From assembly GCF_016902535.1 (NCBI RefSeq), contig NZ_JACSNY010000003.1, positions 124,001-188,000 on the forward strand: DNA of 64,000 nucleotides, written 5' to 3'. The DNA comes from Anaerotignum lactatifermentans (GTDB lineage: Bacteria > Bacillota > Clostridia > Lachnospirales > Anaerotignaceae). Below the pieces are notes generated by a model. The model was not told where the DNA came from. It saw only the letters and a program-made list of their open reading frames with translations, and did not search any database. How positions within the stretch are numbered: position 1 is the first letter of the stretch; the number at the start of each line of letters is the position of its first letter. The position numbers were made by a program, and so were the translations under genes. Shown piece by piece: positions 35,365 through 43,628 of this stretch.

Positions 35365-35393
35365 TTTTCAAGGGACTTTTCTTCTATTATACT
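35365..35393 (+). promoter_or_regulatory. Promoter of mreB
   Basis: TTTTCA (35365-35370), 17 bases, TATACT (35388-35393). Confidence 0.55.
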
Positions 35394-35437
35394 GGAGATA
35401 CTGAGAAAAGATTGGAAGAGAACGAAGGAGCAAAGCT

Positions 35438-36502
35438 ATGTTGGACTTTATGAGTTTTGGCGAGAATATCGGGATCGACCTGGGAACGGCTACGGTCCTG
35501 GTTTATATCAAGGGACAGGGGATCGTCATTCGGGAGCCCTCTGTTGTTGCCATTGACAAAGACAGCAATACCATCCTTGCCGTTGGGGAGGAAGCCAGAA
35601 GAATGCTGGGCAGAACGCCGGGCAATATCGTTGCCATCCGTCCTCTGCGGGAGGGTGTTATTTCCAATTATGAAGTAACAGAAAAAATGCTGCAGTATTT
35701 TATTGAAAAGGCTTTGGGCAAGCGGTCCTTTGTAAAGCCCACCATTGCGGTCTGCGTGCCCAGCAGTGTAACGGAAGTGGAAAAAAGAGCCGTAGAGGAC
35801 GCTACCCGCCAGGCGGGAGCAAGACGGGTTCACATCATTGAGGAACCCATCGCGGCGGCAATCGGTTCCGGCATTGATATTTCCAGAGCTATGGGCAGCA
35901 TGGTGGTAGATATCGGCGGCGGCACTACGGATATTGCCGTAATCTCTCTGGGCGGGACCGTAGTCAGCTATTCCCTGAAGATTGCCGGGGATAACTTTGA
36001 TGACGCCATTATCCGCTACATGCGCAAGAAGCATAATGTGCTCATTGGGGAAAGAACGGCGGAAGAGCTGAAGATCAAGATCGGTACGGCCTTTGAGAGA
36101 ACCATTCCTGTGACACTGGACGTCAGAGGCAGAAACCTGATTACGGGGCTGCCCAAAAATATCACGGTGACTTCCGAGGAAATGCTGGAGGCTCTGCAGG
36201 AATCTGTCCTGGCCATCTGCGACGCGGTACACGGGGTATTGGAGAAAACACCTCCGGAACTGGCGGCGGATATTTATGAAAGAGGCATCGTAATGACCGG
36301 CGGCGGAAGCCTGCTTTATGGTCTGGATAAGCTGATCCAGAGCCGGACCGGGATTCATGCTATGGTGGCGGAGGACGCGGTCAGCTGTGTAGCCATTGGT
36401 ACAGGCAGATATATCGAATATGTTTCCGACGGCAACGGCGAGGAGGAGGCGGACACACCCTCCATGCTGCGCAGTGTATTGCAGAGATTCCGCAAAAAAT
36501 AA
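35438..36502 (+). CDS. mreB: Rod-shape actin homologue MreB/Mbl
   Basis: Bacterial actin that guides lateral wall synthesis. The 354 residues contain phosphate-1 loop IGIDLGTATVLVYI (about 11-24), phosphate-2 VVDIGGGTTDIAVISLGG (about 156-173), IEEPIAAAIGSG (about 135-146) and the adenosine motif IVMTGGGSLLYGLD (about 286-299). It stands alone, without mreC or mreD, which is typical of the Mbl/MreBH paralogue type in Firmicutes; a separate mreBCD locus may exist elsewhere. ATG 35438 follows AAGGAGCAAAGCT. The Glu-rich C-terminal tail (about 330-354) is longer than in many MreB proteins. Confidence 0.93.
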   Translation: MLDFMSFGENIGIDLGTATVLVYIKGQGIVIREPSVVAIDKDSNTILAVGEEARRMLGRTPGNIVAIRPLREGVISNYEVTEKMLQYFIEKALGKRSFVKPTIAVCVPSSVTEVEKRAVEDATRQAGARRVHIIEEPIAAAIGSGIDISRAMGSMVVDIGGGTTDIAVISLGGTVVSYSLKIAGDNFDDAIIRYMRKKHNVLIGERTAEELKIKIGTAFERTIPVTLDVRGRNLITGLPKNITVTSEEMLEALQESVLAICDAVHGVLEKTPPELAADIYERGIVMTGGGSLLYGLDKLIQSRTGIHAMVAEDAVSCVAIGTGRYIEYVSDGNGEEEADTPSMLRSVLQRFRKK

Positions 36503-36508
36503 GAAGAA

Positions 36509-36549
36509 AAGAGCTATGGTGCATACATGTCATAGCTCTTCTTTTTTTG
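36509..36549 (+). terminator. Intrinsic terminator after mreB
   Basis: AAGAGCTATG (36509-36518) pairs perfectly with CATAGCTCTT (36531-36540), then CTTTTTTTG. Confidence 0.9.
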
Positions 36550-36756
36550 CAGAAAAAAGACCATTAGAGCCTAAGTTTTCCTATGATGAAAATAGGGTTT
36601 GTGCAAGATGTTGAAAAAAATTCAAATATCATTGTTAAATCTATGCCAAAATAAGGGGAGGGACAAAAGAACATCAAAAAAAAAGATAAAACGTTTTTTT
36701 GCATAATTTTACCCCTGAATTTTTGTGTAAAAATAAATCCAAATCTTCAAAAAAAT

Positions 36757-36786
36757 GCTACACAAGTTTGGAAATTGTGGTATAAT
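36757..36786 (+). promoter_or_regulatory. Extended -10 promoter of gdhA
   Basis: TATAAT at 36781-36786 preceded by TGG (extended -10); the weak -35 GCTACA (36757-36762) is 18 bases upstream. The 36550-36750 region is strongly AT-rich, with A tracts that may act as UP elements. Confidence 0.65.
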
Positions 36787-36792
36787 TAGGGA

Positions 36793-36948
36793 GGTGAAAG
36801 GGTCGGCGGAAACCGCCGTTTATAGAAAACAGCGGAAACCTAAGGCTTTTTCTTCTGATTTTTGTTTCCCTTTTCGGAAACAAAAAGAAGTGTTTTTAAC
36901 ACAAAATACAGTTAAAGAAAAGACAAAAATGTAGGAGGTCAATGAGTT
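36793..36948 (+). promoter_or_regulatory. Structured leader of gdhA
   Basis: About 155 bases with three hairpins: GGCGG/CCGCC near 36804-36818; an 11-bp perfect stem TTTTTGTTTCC (36859-36869) with GGAAACAAAAA (36876-36886); and GTGTT/AACAC (36891-36903). None has a terminator-like U tract. They may stabilise the abundant gdh mRNA. AGGAGG lies 8 bases before the ATG. Confidence 0.5.
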
Positions 36949-38298
36949 ATGAACGCTTATATTGAACGCGTAATCGAACAGGTTAAGAGACGTGACGCAC
37001 ATGAACCTGAATTCATCCAGACAGTAGAAGAAGTGTTCTCTTCCATCGAAAAAGAAGTTGAACAGCATCCCGAATATGAAAAAATGGGTCTGCTGGAAAG
37101 ACTGGTAGAACCTGAAAGACAGGTTTCCTTCAGAGTAACATGGGTTGACGATGCTGGTAAAGTACAGGTTAACCGTGGTTTCAGAGTACAGTTCAGCTCC
37201 GCTATCGGGCCTTACAAAGGTGGTCTGAGATTCCATCCCACAGTATACTCTGGCGTAGTTAAATTCCTGGGCTTTGAACAGATCTTCAAAAACTCCCTGA
37301 CAGGTCTGCCTATCGGCGGCGGTAAAGGTGGTTCCGACTTCGATCCCACAGGCAAATCCGATATGGAAATCATGAGATTCTGCCAGGCATTCATGACAGA
37401 ACTGTACAGACACATCGGTCCCGACGTTGACGTTCCCGCTGGTGACATCGGCGTAGGCGGCAGAGAAATCGGCTTCCTGTATGGTCAGTATAAGAGAATC
37501 AAAGGCTGCTGGGAAAACGGCGTTCTGACAGGCAAAGGTCTGGAATACGGCGGCTCCCTGTTCAGACCTGAAGCAACAGGCTACGGCGCTACATACTATG
37601 TAAACGAAGTACTGAAACATGAAGGCGACACATTCGAAGGCAAGACAGTTGCTATGTCCGGTTTCGGTAACGTAGCTTGGGGTATCGCTATGAAAGTTGC
37701 TCAGCTGGGTGGTAAAGTTGTTACACTGTCCGGTCCTGACGGCTACTGCTACGATCCCGAAGGTATCACAACTCAGGAAAAATTCGATTACATGCTGGAA
37801 ATGAGAAACTCCGGCAGAAACCGTGCACAGGACTATGCTGATAAATTCGGCGTAGAATTCTTCCCTAAGCAGAAACCTTGGGGCCAGAAAGTAGATATCT
37901 GCATGCCCGCAGCATACCAGAACGAACTGGATGTTGCTGAAATCGAACAGATCATCGCTAACGGCACAAAATACTACATCGAAGTTGCTAACATGCCTAC
38001 AACAAACGCAGGTCTGGCTCGCGCTATGGCTGAACCCGGCATGATCGTTGCTCCTTCCAAAGCTGTTAACGCTGGTGGTGTAGCAGTTTCCGCTCTGGAA
38101 ATGGCTCAGAACTCCATGAGATACAGCTGGGATGGCGAAGAAGTTGACGCTAAACTGGTTGGCATCATGAAGAACATCCATGCTATGTCCGTAGAAGCAG
38201 CTGAAGCAGCTGGTCTGGGTTACAACCTGGTAGCTGGCGCTAACATCGCAGGCTTCAAGAAAGTTGCAGCCGCTATGATGGCTCAGGGTCTGGTATAA
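36949..38298 (+). CDS. gdhA: Glutamate dehydrogenase, hexameric clostridial type
   Basis: Interconverts glutamate and 2-oxoglutarate plus ammonia; central in glutamate fermentation. The 449 residues match the clostridial family I enzyme closely: substrate lysine Lys90 in IGPYKGGLRFHP, catalytic Lys126 in PIGGGKGGSDFDP, Asp166 in DVPAGDIGVG, and the dinucleotide-binding GFGNVAWG (about 238-245). SGPDGYCYDPEG after the second Rossmann strand resembles the NAD-dependent C. symbiosum enzyme, so NAD specificity is likely but inferred. Codon use is strikingly restricted (ACA, GTT, CTG, AGA), like ribosomal genes and unlike neighbours, indicating very high expression. Confidence 0.96.
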   Translation: MNAYIERVIEQVKRRDAHEPEFIQTVEEVFSSIEKEVEQHPEYEKMGLLERLVEPERQVSFRVTWVDDAGKVQVNRGFRVQFSSAIGPYKGGLRFHPTVYSGVVKFLGFEQIFKNSLTGLPIGGGKGGSDFDPTGKSDMEIMRFCQAFMTELYRHIGPDVDVPAGDIGVGGREIGFLYGQYKRIKGCWENGVLTGKGLEYGGSLFRPEATGYGATYYVNEVLKHEGDTFEGKTVAMSGFGNVAWGIAMKVAQLGGKVVTLSGPDGYCYDPEGITTQEKFDYMLEMRNSGRNRAQDYADKFGVEFFPKQKPWGQKVDICMPAAYQNELDVAEIEQIIANGTKYYIEVANMPTTNAGLARAMAEPGMIVAPSKAVNAGGVAVSALEMAQNSMRYSWDGEEVDAKLVGIMKNIHAMSVEAAEAAGLGYNLVAGANIAGFKKVAAAMMAQGLV

Positions 38299-38351
38299 TT
38301 CATCCGGAAACTGAAAAGATACTTCTGTATCTGACAGCATGACAAAAATGA

Positions 38352-38390
38352 AAATCCCAAAGGAGAAATCCTTTGGGATTTTTTATTTTA
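38352..38390 (+). terminator. Intrinsic terminator after gdhA
   Basis: AAATCCCAAAGGA (38352-38364) and TCCTTTGGGATTT (38369-38381) form a perfect 13-bp stem with a GAAA loop, then TTTTATTTT. Confidence 0.93.
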
Positions 38391-38477
38391 GTCTGACTTT
38401 TTGGGAAGTTCTGTTGTCTAATGAATAGAAGGAGGAAACAGAAGAAAACGAAGAAAACAAAAAGAGGAGGTGAAATT

Positions 38478-38984
38478 ATGGAACAGGAGAGGAAAAGCAG
38501 GGAGACCGTCCGGCAGATCGGCGAATATGTATCGGAAAACCAGGCGCGTTTTTACCGCCTTGCTTTTTCTTACGCCAGAGAGCAGCAGGCCGCGCTGGAC
38601 ATTGTGCAGAACGCTATTGTCAAAGCGCTGGAGCATAGTGAACAGCTGAAACATACAGAATATATGAAAACGTGGTTTTATCGCATTCTGGTCAATGAGA
38701 GCCTGAACTATTTGAAAAAAGCAGGGAGGGAGGAGCCTAGAGAACCGGAGAAAATGGCCCGTCTGATGGAGCGGGAGGCGCCGGAGGAAGGCGCCCAGAT
38801 CCATGAGATGGTGCTGGGACTGCCGGAAGAGATGAAAACAGTGGTGATGCTTCGTTTTTATGAAGATATGAAGCTGGAGGACATTGCCCGTATTACGGGA
38901 GAAAATTTAAGCAAGGTAAAATACAGGCTGTATACCGGATTGGAAAAACTGCGAAAAGCCATGGGAAAGGAGGCGGAAACATGA
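38478..38984 (+). CDS. sigV: ECF-type RNA polymerase sigma factor, SigV-like
   Basis: A 168-residue sigma-70 family ECF factor with region 2 (about 20-85, RLAFSYAREQQAALDIVQNAIVKAL-type helices) and region 4 (about 108-160, MKTVVMLRFYEDMKLEDIAR, NLSKVKYRLYTGLEKLR). ATG 38478 follows AGAGGAGGTGAAATT; the open frame upstream to 38421 is Lys/Arg-rich and not convincing. It overlaps the following anti-sigma gene by 4 bases. Naming as SigV rests on the RsiV-like partner. A possible ECF -10 (TGTCTA, 38415-38420) suggests autoregulation, but the -35 is weak. Confidence 0.85.
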   Translation: MEQERKSRETVRQIGEYVSENQARFYRLAFSYAREQQAALDIVQNAIVKALEHSEQLKHTEYMKTWFYRILVNESLNYLKKAGREEPREPEKMARLMEREAPEEGAQIHEMVLGLPEEMKTVVMLRFYEDMKLEDIARITGENLSKVKYRLYTGLEKLRKAMGKEAET

Positions 38985-39913
38985 CAGAGGAAGATTTCAG
39001 AAAAGAAATGGAAGCGGCCAGACAGTACTATGAACAGACAGAAATCCCGGAAGGTCTAGGCGAAATGGTTGCAAGGACATTAGAAGAGCATGGAGGGTCC
39101 ATAGAAACAGACAGAAAGAACAGAAAAGAAGAGACAGCAGAGAAAAGAAAGGTGATTCAGATGAAAGAAAAGAAGAGAAGAAGCACTGGGAAAACAGCGG
39201 CTGTGGCAGCTGCCTGCGCGGTATTTTGTTTTACGGCGGCGCTGAACATCAGTCCGGCCTTTGCGGAGGAAATGAGTAAAGTGCCAGGGCTGAGCACGGT
39301 ATCCAATGTCCTGACATTCCGCAGCTATGAATTTTCCGATGGCGACAAAACCGTTGGCGCGAATATTCCGCAGATCCAGGCAGAAGGGGCGTATACAGAA
39401 CGGGTAAACGATGAGATCCAGCGGATTGTGGCGGATTACCAGACACGGGCCAATGAGGATATTGCTGCCTACAAGGAAGCCTTTCTGGCAACAGGCGGCA
39501 CAGAAGAGGAATTCGCTAAGAAAAATATCCAGGTGAAAGTAGATTACGAGGTGAAATGCGAAACAGAGGAGATTCTCTCTCTGGTATTGACAGGGTGGGA
39601 GGATTGGAACGCTTCCACAGCTGTTACGGAATACTACAATATTTCTTTGGCTGATGACAGAGAGATCACACTGGAGGATCTGCTGGGAGAGGATTATATC
39701 AATATTGCCAATGAGCAGATCAGGGAGCAGATCGCTCAGGATGAAAGTGGGATGTATTTTGTGGAGGACGAAGGCGGTTTTACCTCTATTACGGAAGATA
39801 CGGATTTTTACATCAATCAGGCGGGAAATCCGGTGATCGTTTTCCAGAAATATGAGATTGCGCCAGGCGCGGCAGGCATGCCGGAGTTTGAGATCCAAAG
39901 TGCTGCGGAATAA
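38981..39913 (+). CDS. rsiV: RsiV-like anti-sigma factor with DUF3298 domain
   Basis: Membrane-bound inhibitor of the adjacent sigma factor. The 310 residues have a cytoplasmic anti-sigma part (about 1-65), one membrane helix (about 71-91), and an outer portion with a DUF4163-like region (about 105-205) and a C-terminal DUF3298 domain (about 215-310, with EITLEDLLGEDYINIANEQI). In Bacillus, RsiV binds lysozyme through this domain and is then cleaved, releasing SigV. Lysozyme response here is an inference from family. ATGA overlap with sigV supports stoichiometric production. Confidence 0.85.
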   Translation: MTEEDFRKEMEAARQYYEQTEIPEGLGEMVARTLEEHGGSIETDRKNRKEETAEKRKVIQMKEKKRRSTGKTAAVAAACAVFCFTAALNISPAFAEEMSKVPGLSTVSNVLTFRSYEFSDGDKTVGANIPQIQAEGAYTERVNDEIQRIVADYQTRANEDIAAYKEAFLATGGTEEEFAKKNIQVKVDYEVKCETEEILSLVLTGWEDWNASTAVTEYYNISLADDREITLEDLLGEDYINIANEQIREQIAQDESGMYFVEDEGGFTSITEDTDFYINQAGNPVIVFQKYEIAPGAAGMPEFEIQSAAE

Positions 39914-40002
39914 CAGCGGAGGAAACTGGCCCGAAACATCGGCATAGTTTTAGAAAAATGTCGGTGAAAGGGGCAGGGACCGATGGAGCAGGAGGGGTTC
40001 GT

Positions 40003-40893
40003 ATGAAAAGAGCAGGAAGATGGCACACGGCAGGAATTGCCATGGTAATGATGTTGAGTATGGGTGGCTGCGGTATGGCGGAGGAGTCTGCGGACAGCGG
40101 CGCGGAGGTTACCCTTCGAACTCAGCTGCAAAAAGGCGCCGATACCTTCGAAATCTCTTTTCGGGCACCGGAGGAGGTACTGCCGTATATAGAGGTGACA
40201 CCTTTTACACAGGATGTTTCCGGGGCAGGGCTGACGCTGGTATCGGAAGAGGAGCAAGGCAGTTTAGGATATCTGGTTTTGTATGGGGAAGAAGCGTATG
40301 ACCGTATGAAACAGGAAGATGTACCGCTGGAGGAGGAACTGCTGCGGGATAAAGAAGAGGGCGTTGTTCTGGCTTATGGCGGAACGCAGGATGCCGTATT
40401 TGAACAGGATACAACGGAAGCAAAGCTGGTCCAGGTATTTCAGAAAGAGATCGAAAATATAAAAAGCAGTTTTCAAATGGAAAAGGTAAGCACTTTGCCC
40501 CAAGAGCCGAATCTGGAGACGGTGCTGCAGCTGGGCGAGAGAAGATACGCCCTCTCCCTTGCTGTGCCGGAGAATCTGGCGGAGTACATGGACTTTGGGG
40601 CGCTTTGCCGGGATGATGCGGCTGTTACGGTACGAATGGAACATTTTGGACAAGAGGGGAATGTGGGACTGTTTGTGATCTATGATGCCGCGGAATATGA
40701 CAAATTAAAAGAAGAAAGCCTTCCGTTGGAAACGGAGCTGTTCCGTCTGGAGGAAGAAGGGATTGTACTGGCTTTTAGCGGCATACAGGATTCCGTATTT
40801 GAACCGGGAACGGAAGAGGCAAGAATGGTATTGCAGTATCAGGAAGCCCTGGAAGAGATTCTTGATACAGCGAAGCTGGAAAGGACCACATAA
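40003..40893 (+). CDS. Lipoprotein with two repeated modules
   Basis: 296 residues with a signal peptide and lipobox (LSMGGC, Cys at about 23). The mature protein is an internal duplication: the first copy (about 45-150) ends YLVLYGEEAYDRMKQEDVPL then EEGVVLAYGGTQDAVFE, and the second (about 175-290) ends LFVIYDAAEYDKLKEESLPL then EEGIVLAFSGIQDSVFE. I recognise no family. ATG 40003 follows GGAGGGG; a frame from 39958 lacks a site. It lies 89 bases after rsiV with no terminator between, so may belong to the same stress regulon. Confidence 0.75.
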   Translation: MKRAGRWHTAGIAMVMMLSMGGCGMAEESADSGAEVTLRTQLQKGADTFEISFRAPEEVLPYIEVTPFTQDVSGAGLTLVSEEEQGSLGYLVLYGEEAYDRMKQEDVPLEEELLRDKEEGVVLAYGGTQDAVFEQDTTEAKLVQVFQKEIENIKSSFQMEKVSTLPQEPNLETVLQLGERRYALSLAVPENLAEYMDFGALCRDDAAVTVRMEHFGQEGNVGLFVIYDAAEYDKLKEESLPLETELFRLEEEGIVLAFSGIQDSVFEPGTEEARMVLQYQEALEEILDTAKLERTT

Positions 40894-40904
40894 AAAAGAG
40901 AAAC

Positions 40905-40934
40905 AAAAAAAGTGAGTTTGCACTCACTTTTTTT
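40905..40934 (+). terminator. Bidirectional terminator between lipoprotein and ferredoxin genes
   Basis: A 13-bp perfect stem, AAAAAAAGTGAGT (40905-40917) with ACTCACTTTTTTT (40922-40934), TTGC loop. U tracts on both strands suit the convergent genes. Confidence 0.92.
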
Positions 40935-40941
40935 ATTTGGA

Positions 40942-41112
40942 TTATTCAGCTTTGATTGCGCCTGTAGGACAAGCACCCATGCATGTACCGCAGTCGATAC
41001 ATTCAGCAGCATTGATTTCGAAAACACCGCCTGCTTCGTGGATGCAACCTGTAGGGCATTCGCCAGCGCAAGCGCCACAGCCGATGCATTCAGGACCGAT
41101 TTTGTGAGCCAT
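40942..41112 (-). CDS. 2[4Fe-4S] ferredoxin
   Basis: A 56-residue clostridial ferredoxin, low-potential electron carrier for pyruvate:ferredoxin oxidoreductase, hydrogenase or Rnf-type reactions. It has two CxxCxxCxxxCP motifs: CIGCGACAGECP (about 9-20) and CIDCGTCMGACP (about 38-49). ATG 41112 follows GGAGGTGTATTTCCA; a longer frame from 41142 includes the ribosome binding site and is rejected. Codon use is biased as in gdhA, pointing to high expression. Single-gene transcript. Confidence 0.95.
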   Translation of the reverse strand: MAHKIGPECIGCGACAGECPTGCIHEAGGVFEINAAECIDCGTCMGACPTGAIKAE

Positions 41113-41247
41113 TGGAAATACACCTCCTTCATCATTCTTCAAGCCTATTTTATATCAAAAGTAACCTTTGTGCAAGGTAAATTTATCAATTTAAAGAGAA
41201 AATGCATCAGAAAACAGGAGAAATGCCGAAAAATCAACGATCTTCTT

Positions 41248-41775
41248 TTAGAATTCCTTTTGTTCCCTGTCCTGGGAAAGAAATTCCCGGCGGGAGATCT
41301 GATATTCCTCTGTGGATTCCCGGATTTCCCGGTACTCCGCTTCGGTAATGTCGCGGACGCGGTGGGCGGGGAATCCGTAGACCATACTGCCGGGCTCTAC
41401 GACCATGCCCCGGCGCAGCAGAGCTCCGGCGCCGATAAAGCAGTTTTCTCCAATGACGACGCCGTCCTGTATGATGGCGCCCATGCCAATAAGGACATTG
41501 TCATGGATGGTGCAGGCGTGGATGATGGCGTTGTGGCCGATGGTGACGCCGCTGCCGATATGGACATCATAACCGACCTCAATATGCACGGTGCAATTTT
41601 CCTGGAGATTAGTATTGTCACCGATGGTGATGGAACGGTGCTCTCCCCGGATGACAGTGCCGGGATAAACGATGACGTTTTCTCCCAGAGTCACGTCACC
41701 GATGATGGTGGCGGTGGGGAAAACATAGCAGGAGTCGGGGACCACAGGGGTATGATTCTTAAATTTTCGTATCAT
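41248..41775 (-). CDS. Gamma-carbonic-anhydrase-like hexapeptide-repeat protein
   Basis: 175 residues forming a left-handed beta-helix of hexapeptide repeats (about 15-135: IIGDVTLGENVIVYPGTVIRG and similar) of the YrdA/CaiE/PaaY group. Metal-ligand-type histidines occur in TVHIEVGYDVHIGSG, GHNAIIHAC (about 63-87). The C-terminus is a helix. Many family members bind zinc; activity as carbonic anhydrase or acyl carrier enzyme cannot be decided. It is monocistronic and divergent from the zinc importer operon at 41953, with the 177-base spacer holding that operon's promoter. Confidence 0.9.
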   Translation of the reverse strand: MIRKFKNHTPVVPDSCYVFPTATIIGDVTLGENVIVYPGTVIRGEHRSITIGDNTNLQENCTVHIEVGYDVHIGSGVTIGHNAIIHACTIHDNVLIGMGAIIQDGVVIGENCFIGAGALLRRGMVVEPGSMVYGFPAHRVRDITEAEYREIRESTEEYQISRREFLSQDREQKEF

Positions 41776-41888
41776 AAAAGCAGCAGCTCCTTTCGTTGGG
41801 AAAAAAGGTGGGACATATAAAAAGCCAAAGAGCGTTCTTATTTTTACTACTCTCCCATTTTATCATTTTTGGGAGAGAAAAAACAGTC

Positions 41889-41917
41889 TTGACAAGAGCC
41901 GTCGGGAAGCATACAAT
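41889..41917 (+). promoter_or_regulatory. Strong promoter of the zinc ABC operon
   Basis: Consensus TTGACA (41889-41894), 17-base spacer and TACAAT (41912-41917). Confidence 0.85.
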
Positions 41918-41919
41918 CT

Positions 41920-41940
41920 ATTTGCAAATGAATTGCATTT
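41920..41940 (+). promoter_or_regulatory. Palindromic operator, probable Zur-type site
   Basis: TGCAA-ATGAA-TTGCA (41923-41937) is a perfect 5-bp inverted repeat extended by AT-rich flanks, placed just downstream of the -10 at the transcription start. Its position before a zinc importer suggests a Fur-family zinc repressor; the identity of the protein is inferred. Confidence 0.55.
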
Positions 41941-41952
41941 AGGAGGGATACC

Positions 41953-42882
41953 ATGAAAAAATTCATGATAATGGTGACGGTGCTGCTGTTTACGCTGACA
42001 GGCTGCGGCAAAAGCCGGACAGATACAGCCCAGGGAGAGGAACTGACAGTAGTAACCAGTTTTTATCCGATCTATCTGATGGCCCAGTATGTGACAGAAG
42101 GAGCGGAGGGCATTGTGCTGGAAAACATGGCACAGCCCCAGACAGGATGCCTTCACGACTATGAGCTGACTACGGAGGATATGAAGCTGCTGGAACGCTC
42201 AGATGTATTTTTTATGAACGGGCTGGGTATGGAAAGCTTTCTGGATCAGGCCAGAGAGCAGAATCCACAGCTTTATATTGTAGAAACAGGGGAACACGCC
42301 AGCGTTCTGCTGGAAGGAGAATGTGAGCATGACCATGCCCATGGAGAAGAAGAGGAGGACCCTGTCAATGCCCATGTCTGGCTCCATCCGGAAAACGCAA
42401 TTCTTCAGGCGGAGGCCATGCGGGATGCCCTGAGTCAGCTGGACCCGAAAAATGCCCAGCTCTATGAGGACAACACAAAGGCATTCGCGGCGGAGATGGA
42501 AAAAATACGGAAGGAAGCCGAAGCGCTGGCGGCGGAAGCGCCGGAGGTGAAAACGGCGGCCTTTCATGAGGGATTTATTTATCTGGAAGATCTGCTGGGA
42601 ATGGAGGAAGTCATCGGTATTTTCCCGGAAGAAAACCAGACACCTTCCGCAAAGGAAATGGCGGAGGCTGTGGAAGAGGCAAAGGAGAAGGGCGTGGATC
42701 TGATCCTGACGGCGGAGGATGCCGGGGAGCAGTATGCCCGTCTCCTGTCGGAGGAAACAGGTACGGCTGTGGTGGTGCTGAATCCTTTGACCAGCGGGAA
42801 TGGAGATAAAACGGAATTTGTGGATGGGATGCGGGCAAACCTGGAAGCGGTAGCCCAGGCATATCGAGGTGTAACGGAATGA
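41953..42882 (+). CDS. znuA: Zinc ABC transporter substrate-binding lipoprotein
   Basis: Cluster A-I metal-binding protein (ZnuA/AdcA type), 309 residues. Signal peptide and lipobox (LTLTGC, Cys at about 18). VVTSFYPIYLMAQYV (about 33-47) is the family N-terminus; zinc-ligand histidines occur in GCLHDYEL (about 66), NAHVWLHPEN (about 142) and AAFHEGFIYLEDL (about 204). An acidic, histidine-rich loop (CEHDHAHGEEEED, about 123-135) is typical of zinc rather than manganese binding. ATG follows AGGAGGGATACC. First gene of znuA-znuC-znuB, each overlapping the next by 4 bases. Confidence 0.93.
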   Translation: MKKFMIMVTVLLFTLTGCGKSRTDTAQGEELTVVTSFYPIYLMAQYVTEGAEGIVLENMAQPQTGCLHDYELTTEDMKLLERSDVFFMNGLGMESFLDQAREQNPQLYIVETGEHASVLLEGECEHDHAHGEEEEDPVNAHVWLHPENAILQAEAMRDALSQLDPKNAQLYEDNTKAFAAEMEKIRKEAEALAAEAPEVKTAAFHEGFIYLEDLLGMEEVIGIFPEENQTPSAKEMAEAVEEAKEKGVDLILTAEDAGEQYARLLSEETGTAVVVLNPLTSGNGDKTEFVDGMRANLEAVAQAYRGVTE

Positions 42883-43628
42883 AAAATCACAACAGCTGCG
42901 GGCTGTGCAGCATCGCTTTGAAGGATTTGCAGGTGGTCAGCGGTCAGGATACGCTGATCGAGGGTATCAATCTGGAGTTCCACTGCGGACAGCTGACGGC
43001 CCTGATCGGAAAAAACGGCGCCGGAAAGACGACGCTCATCAAAGCTATTTTGGGAGAACGTCCTTTTTCCGGGGAAATTTCTTATACAGATCATCATGGC
43101 GTCAAAATTGCCAAGCCCAATATTGGCTATGTGCCCCAGCAGATGGATTTTGACCGGAGCACGCCGGTGACGGTCATGGATTTTATGGCGGCGGCCCTGG
43201 GGAAAACTCCTGTATGGTGGAAAGTAGGCGGCAGAGAGAAAAAGGAAATACAAAAGGCGCTGGAGGAAATGGAATGTGGGTATCTGGCGGAACGGCGGCT
43301 GGGGGCCCTCAGCGGCGGCGAGCTGCAAAGGGTACTGCTGGCGCTGGCGACGATGCCGATTCCGGATCTTCTGATTCTGGACGAGCCTGTTTCCGGTGTG
43401 GATATGGCGGGGCTGGACCTGTTTTTCCGGCGGGTGGCCTATTTGCGGGACAGATACCATATGGCGATCCTGCTGGTGTCCCACGATCTGAGTCTGATCC
43501 GTCGGTACGCGGACCGGGTGGTATTACTGGATAAGACGGTCATCGCGCAGGGGGACGCCGAGGAAGTCTATGGTACCGCGGCTTTTCGCAGCGTATTCGG
43601 ATACCTGGAAGAGGAGGCGGAGTCATGA
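42879..43628 (+). CDS. znuC: Zinc ABC transporter ATP-binding protein
   Basis: ATPase of the zinc importer, 249 residues. Walker A GKNGAGKTT (about 44-52), Q-loop YVPQQMDF (about 85-92), signature LSGGELQR (about 144-151), Walker B LLILDEPVSGVD (about 164-175) and the switch His in LLVSHDLS (about 197-204) are all present. It begins in an ATGA overlap with znuA and ends the same way with the permease gene, indicating coordinated translation. The N-terminus has two cysteines (CGLC) not usual for the family. Confidence 0.93.
   Translation: MKNHNSCGLCSIALKDLQVVSGQDTLIEGINLEFHCGQLTALIGKNGAGKTTLIKAILGERPFSGEISYTDHHGVKIAKPNIGYVPQQMDFDRSTPVTVMDFMAAALGKTPVWWKVGGREKKEIQKALEEMECGYLAERRLGALSGGELQRVLLALATMPIPDLLILDEPVSGVDMAGLDLFFRRVAYLRDRYHMAILLVSHDLSLIRRYADRVVLLDKTVIAQGDAEEVYGTAAFRSVFGYLEEEAES

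Noticed and set aside
36820-38340. Open frame of about 506 codons antisense to gdhA
   Set aside because: It is a by-product of the very biased codons of gdhA; it has no ribosome binding site and gives a Phe/Ser/Cys-rich, non-family protein.
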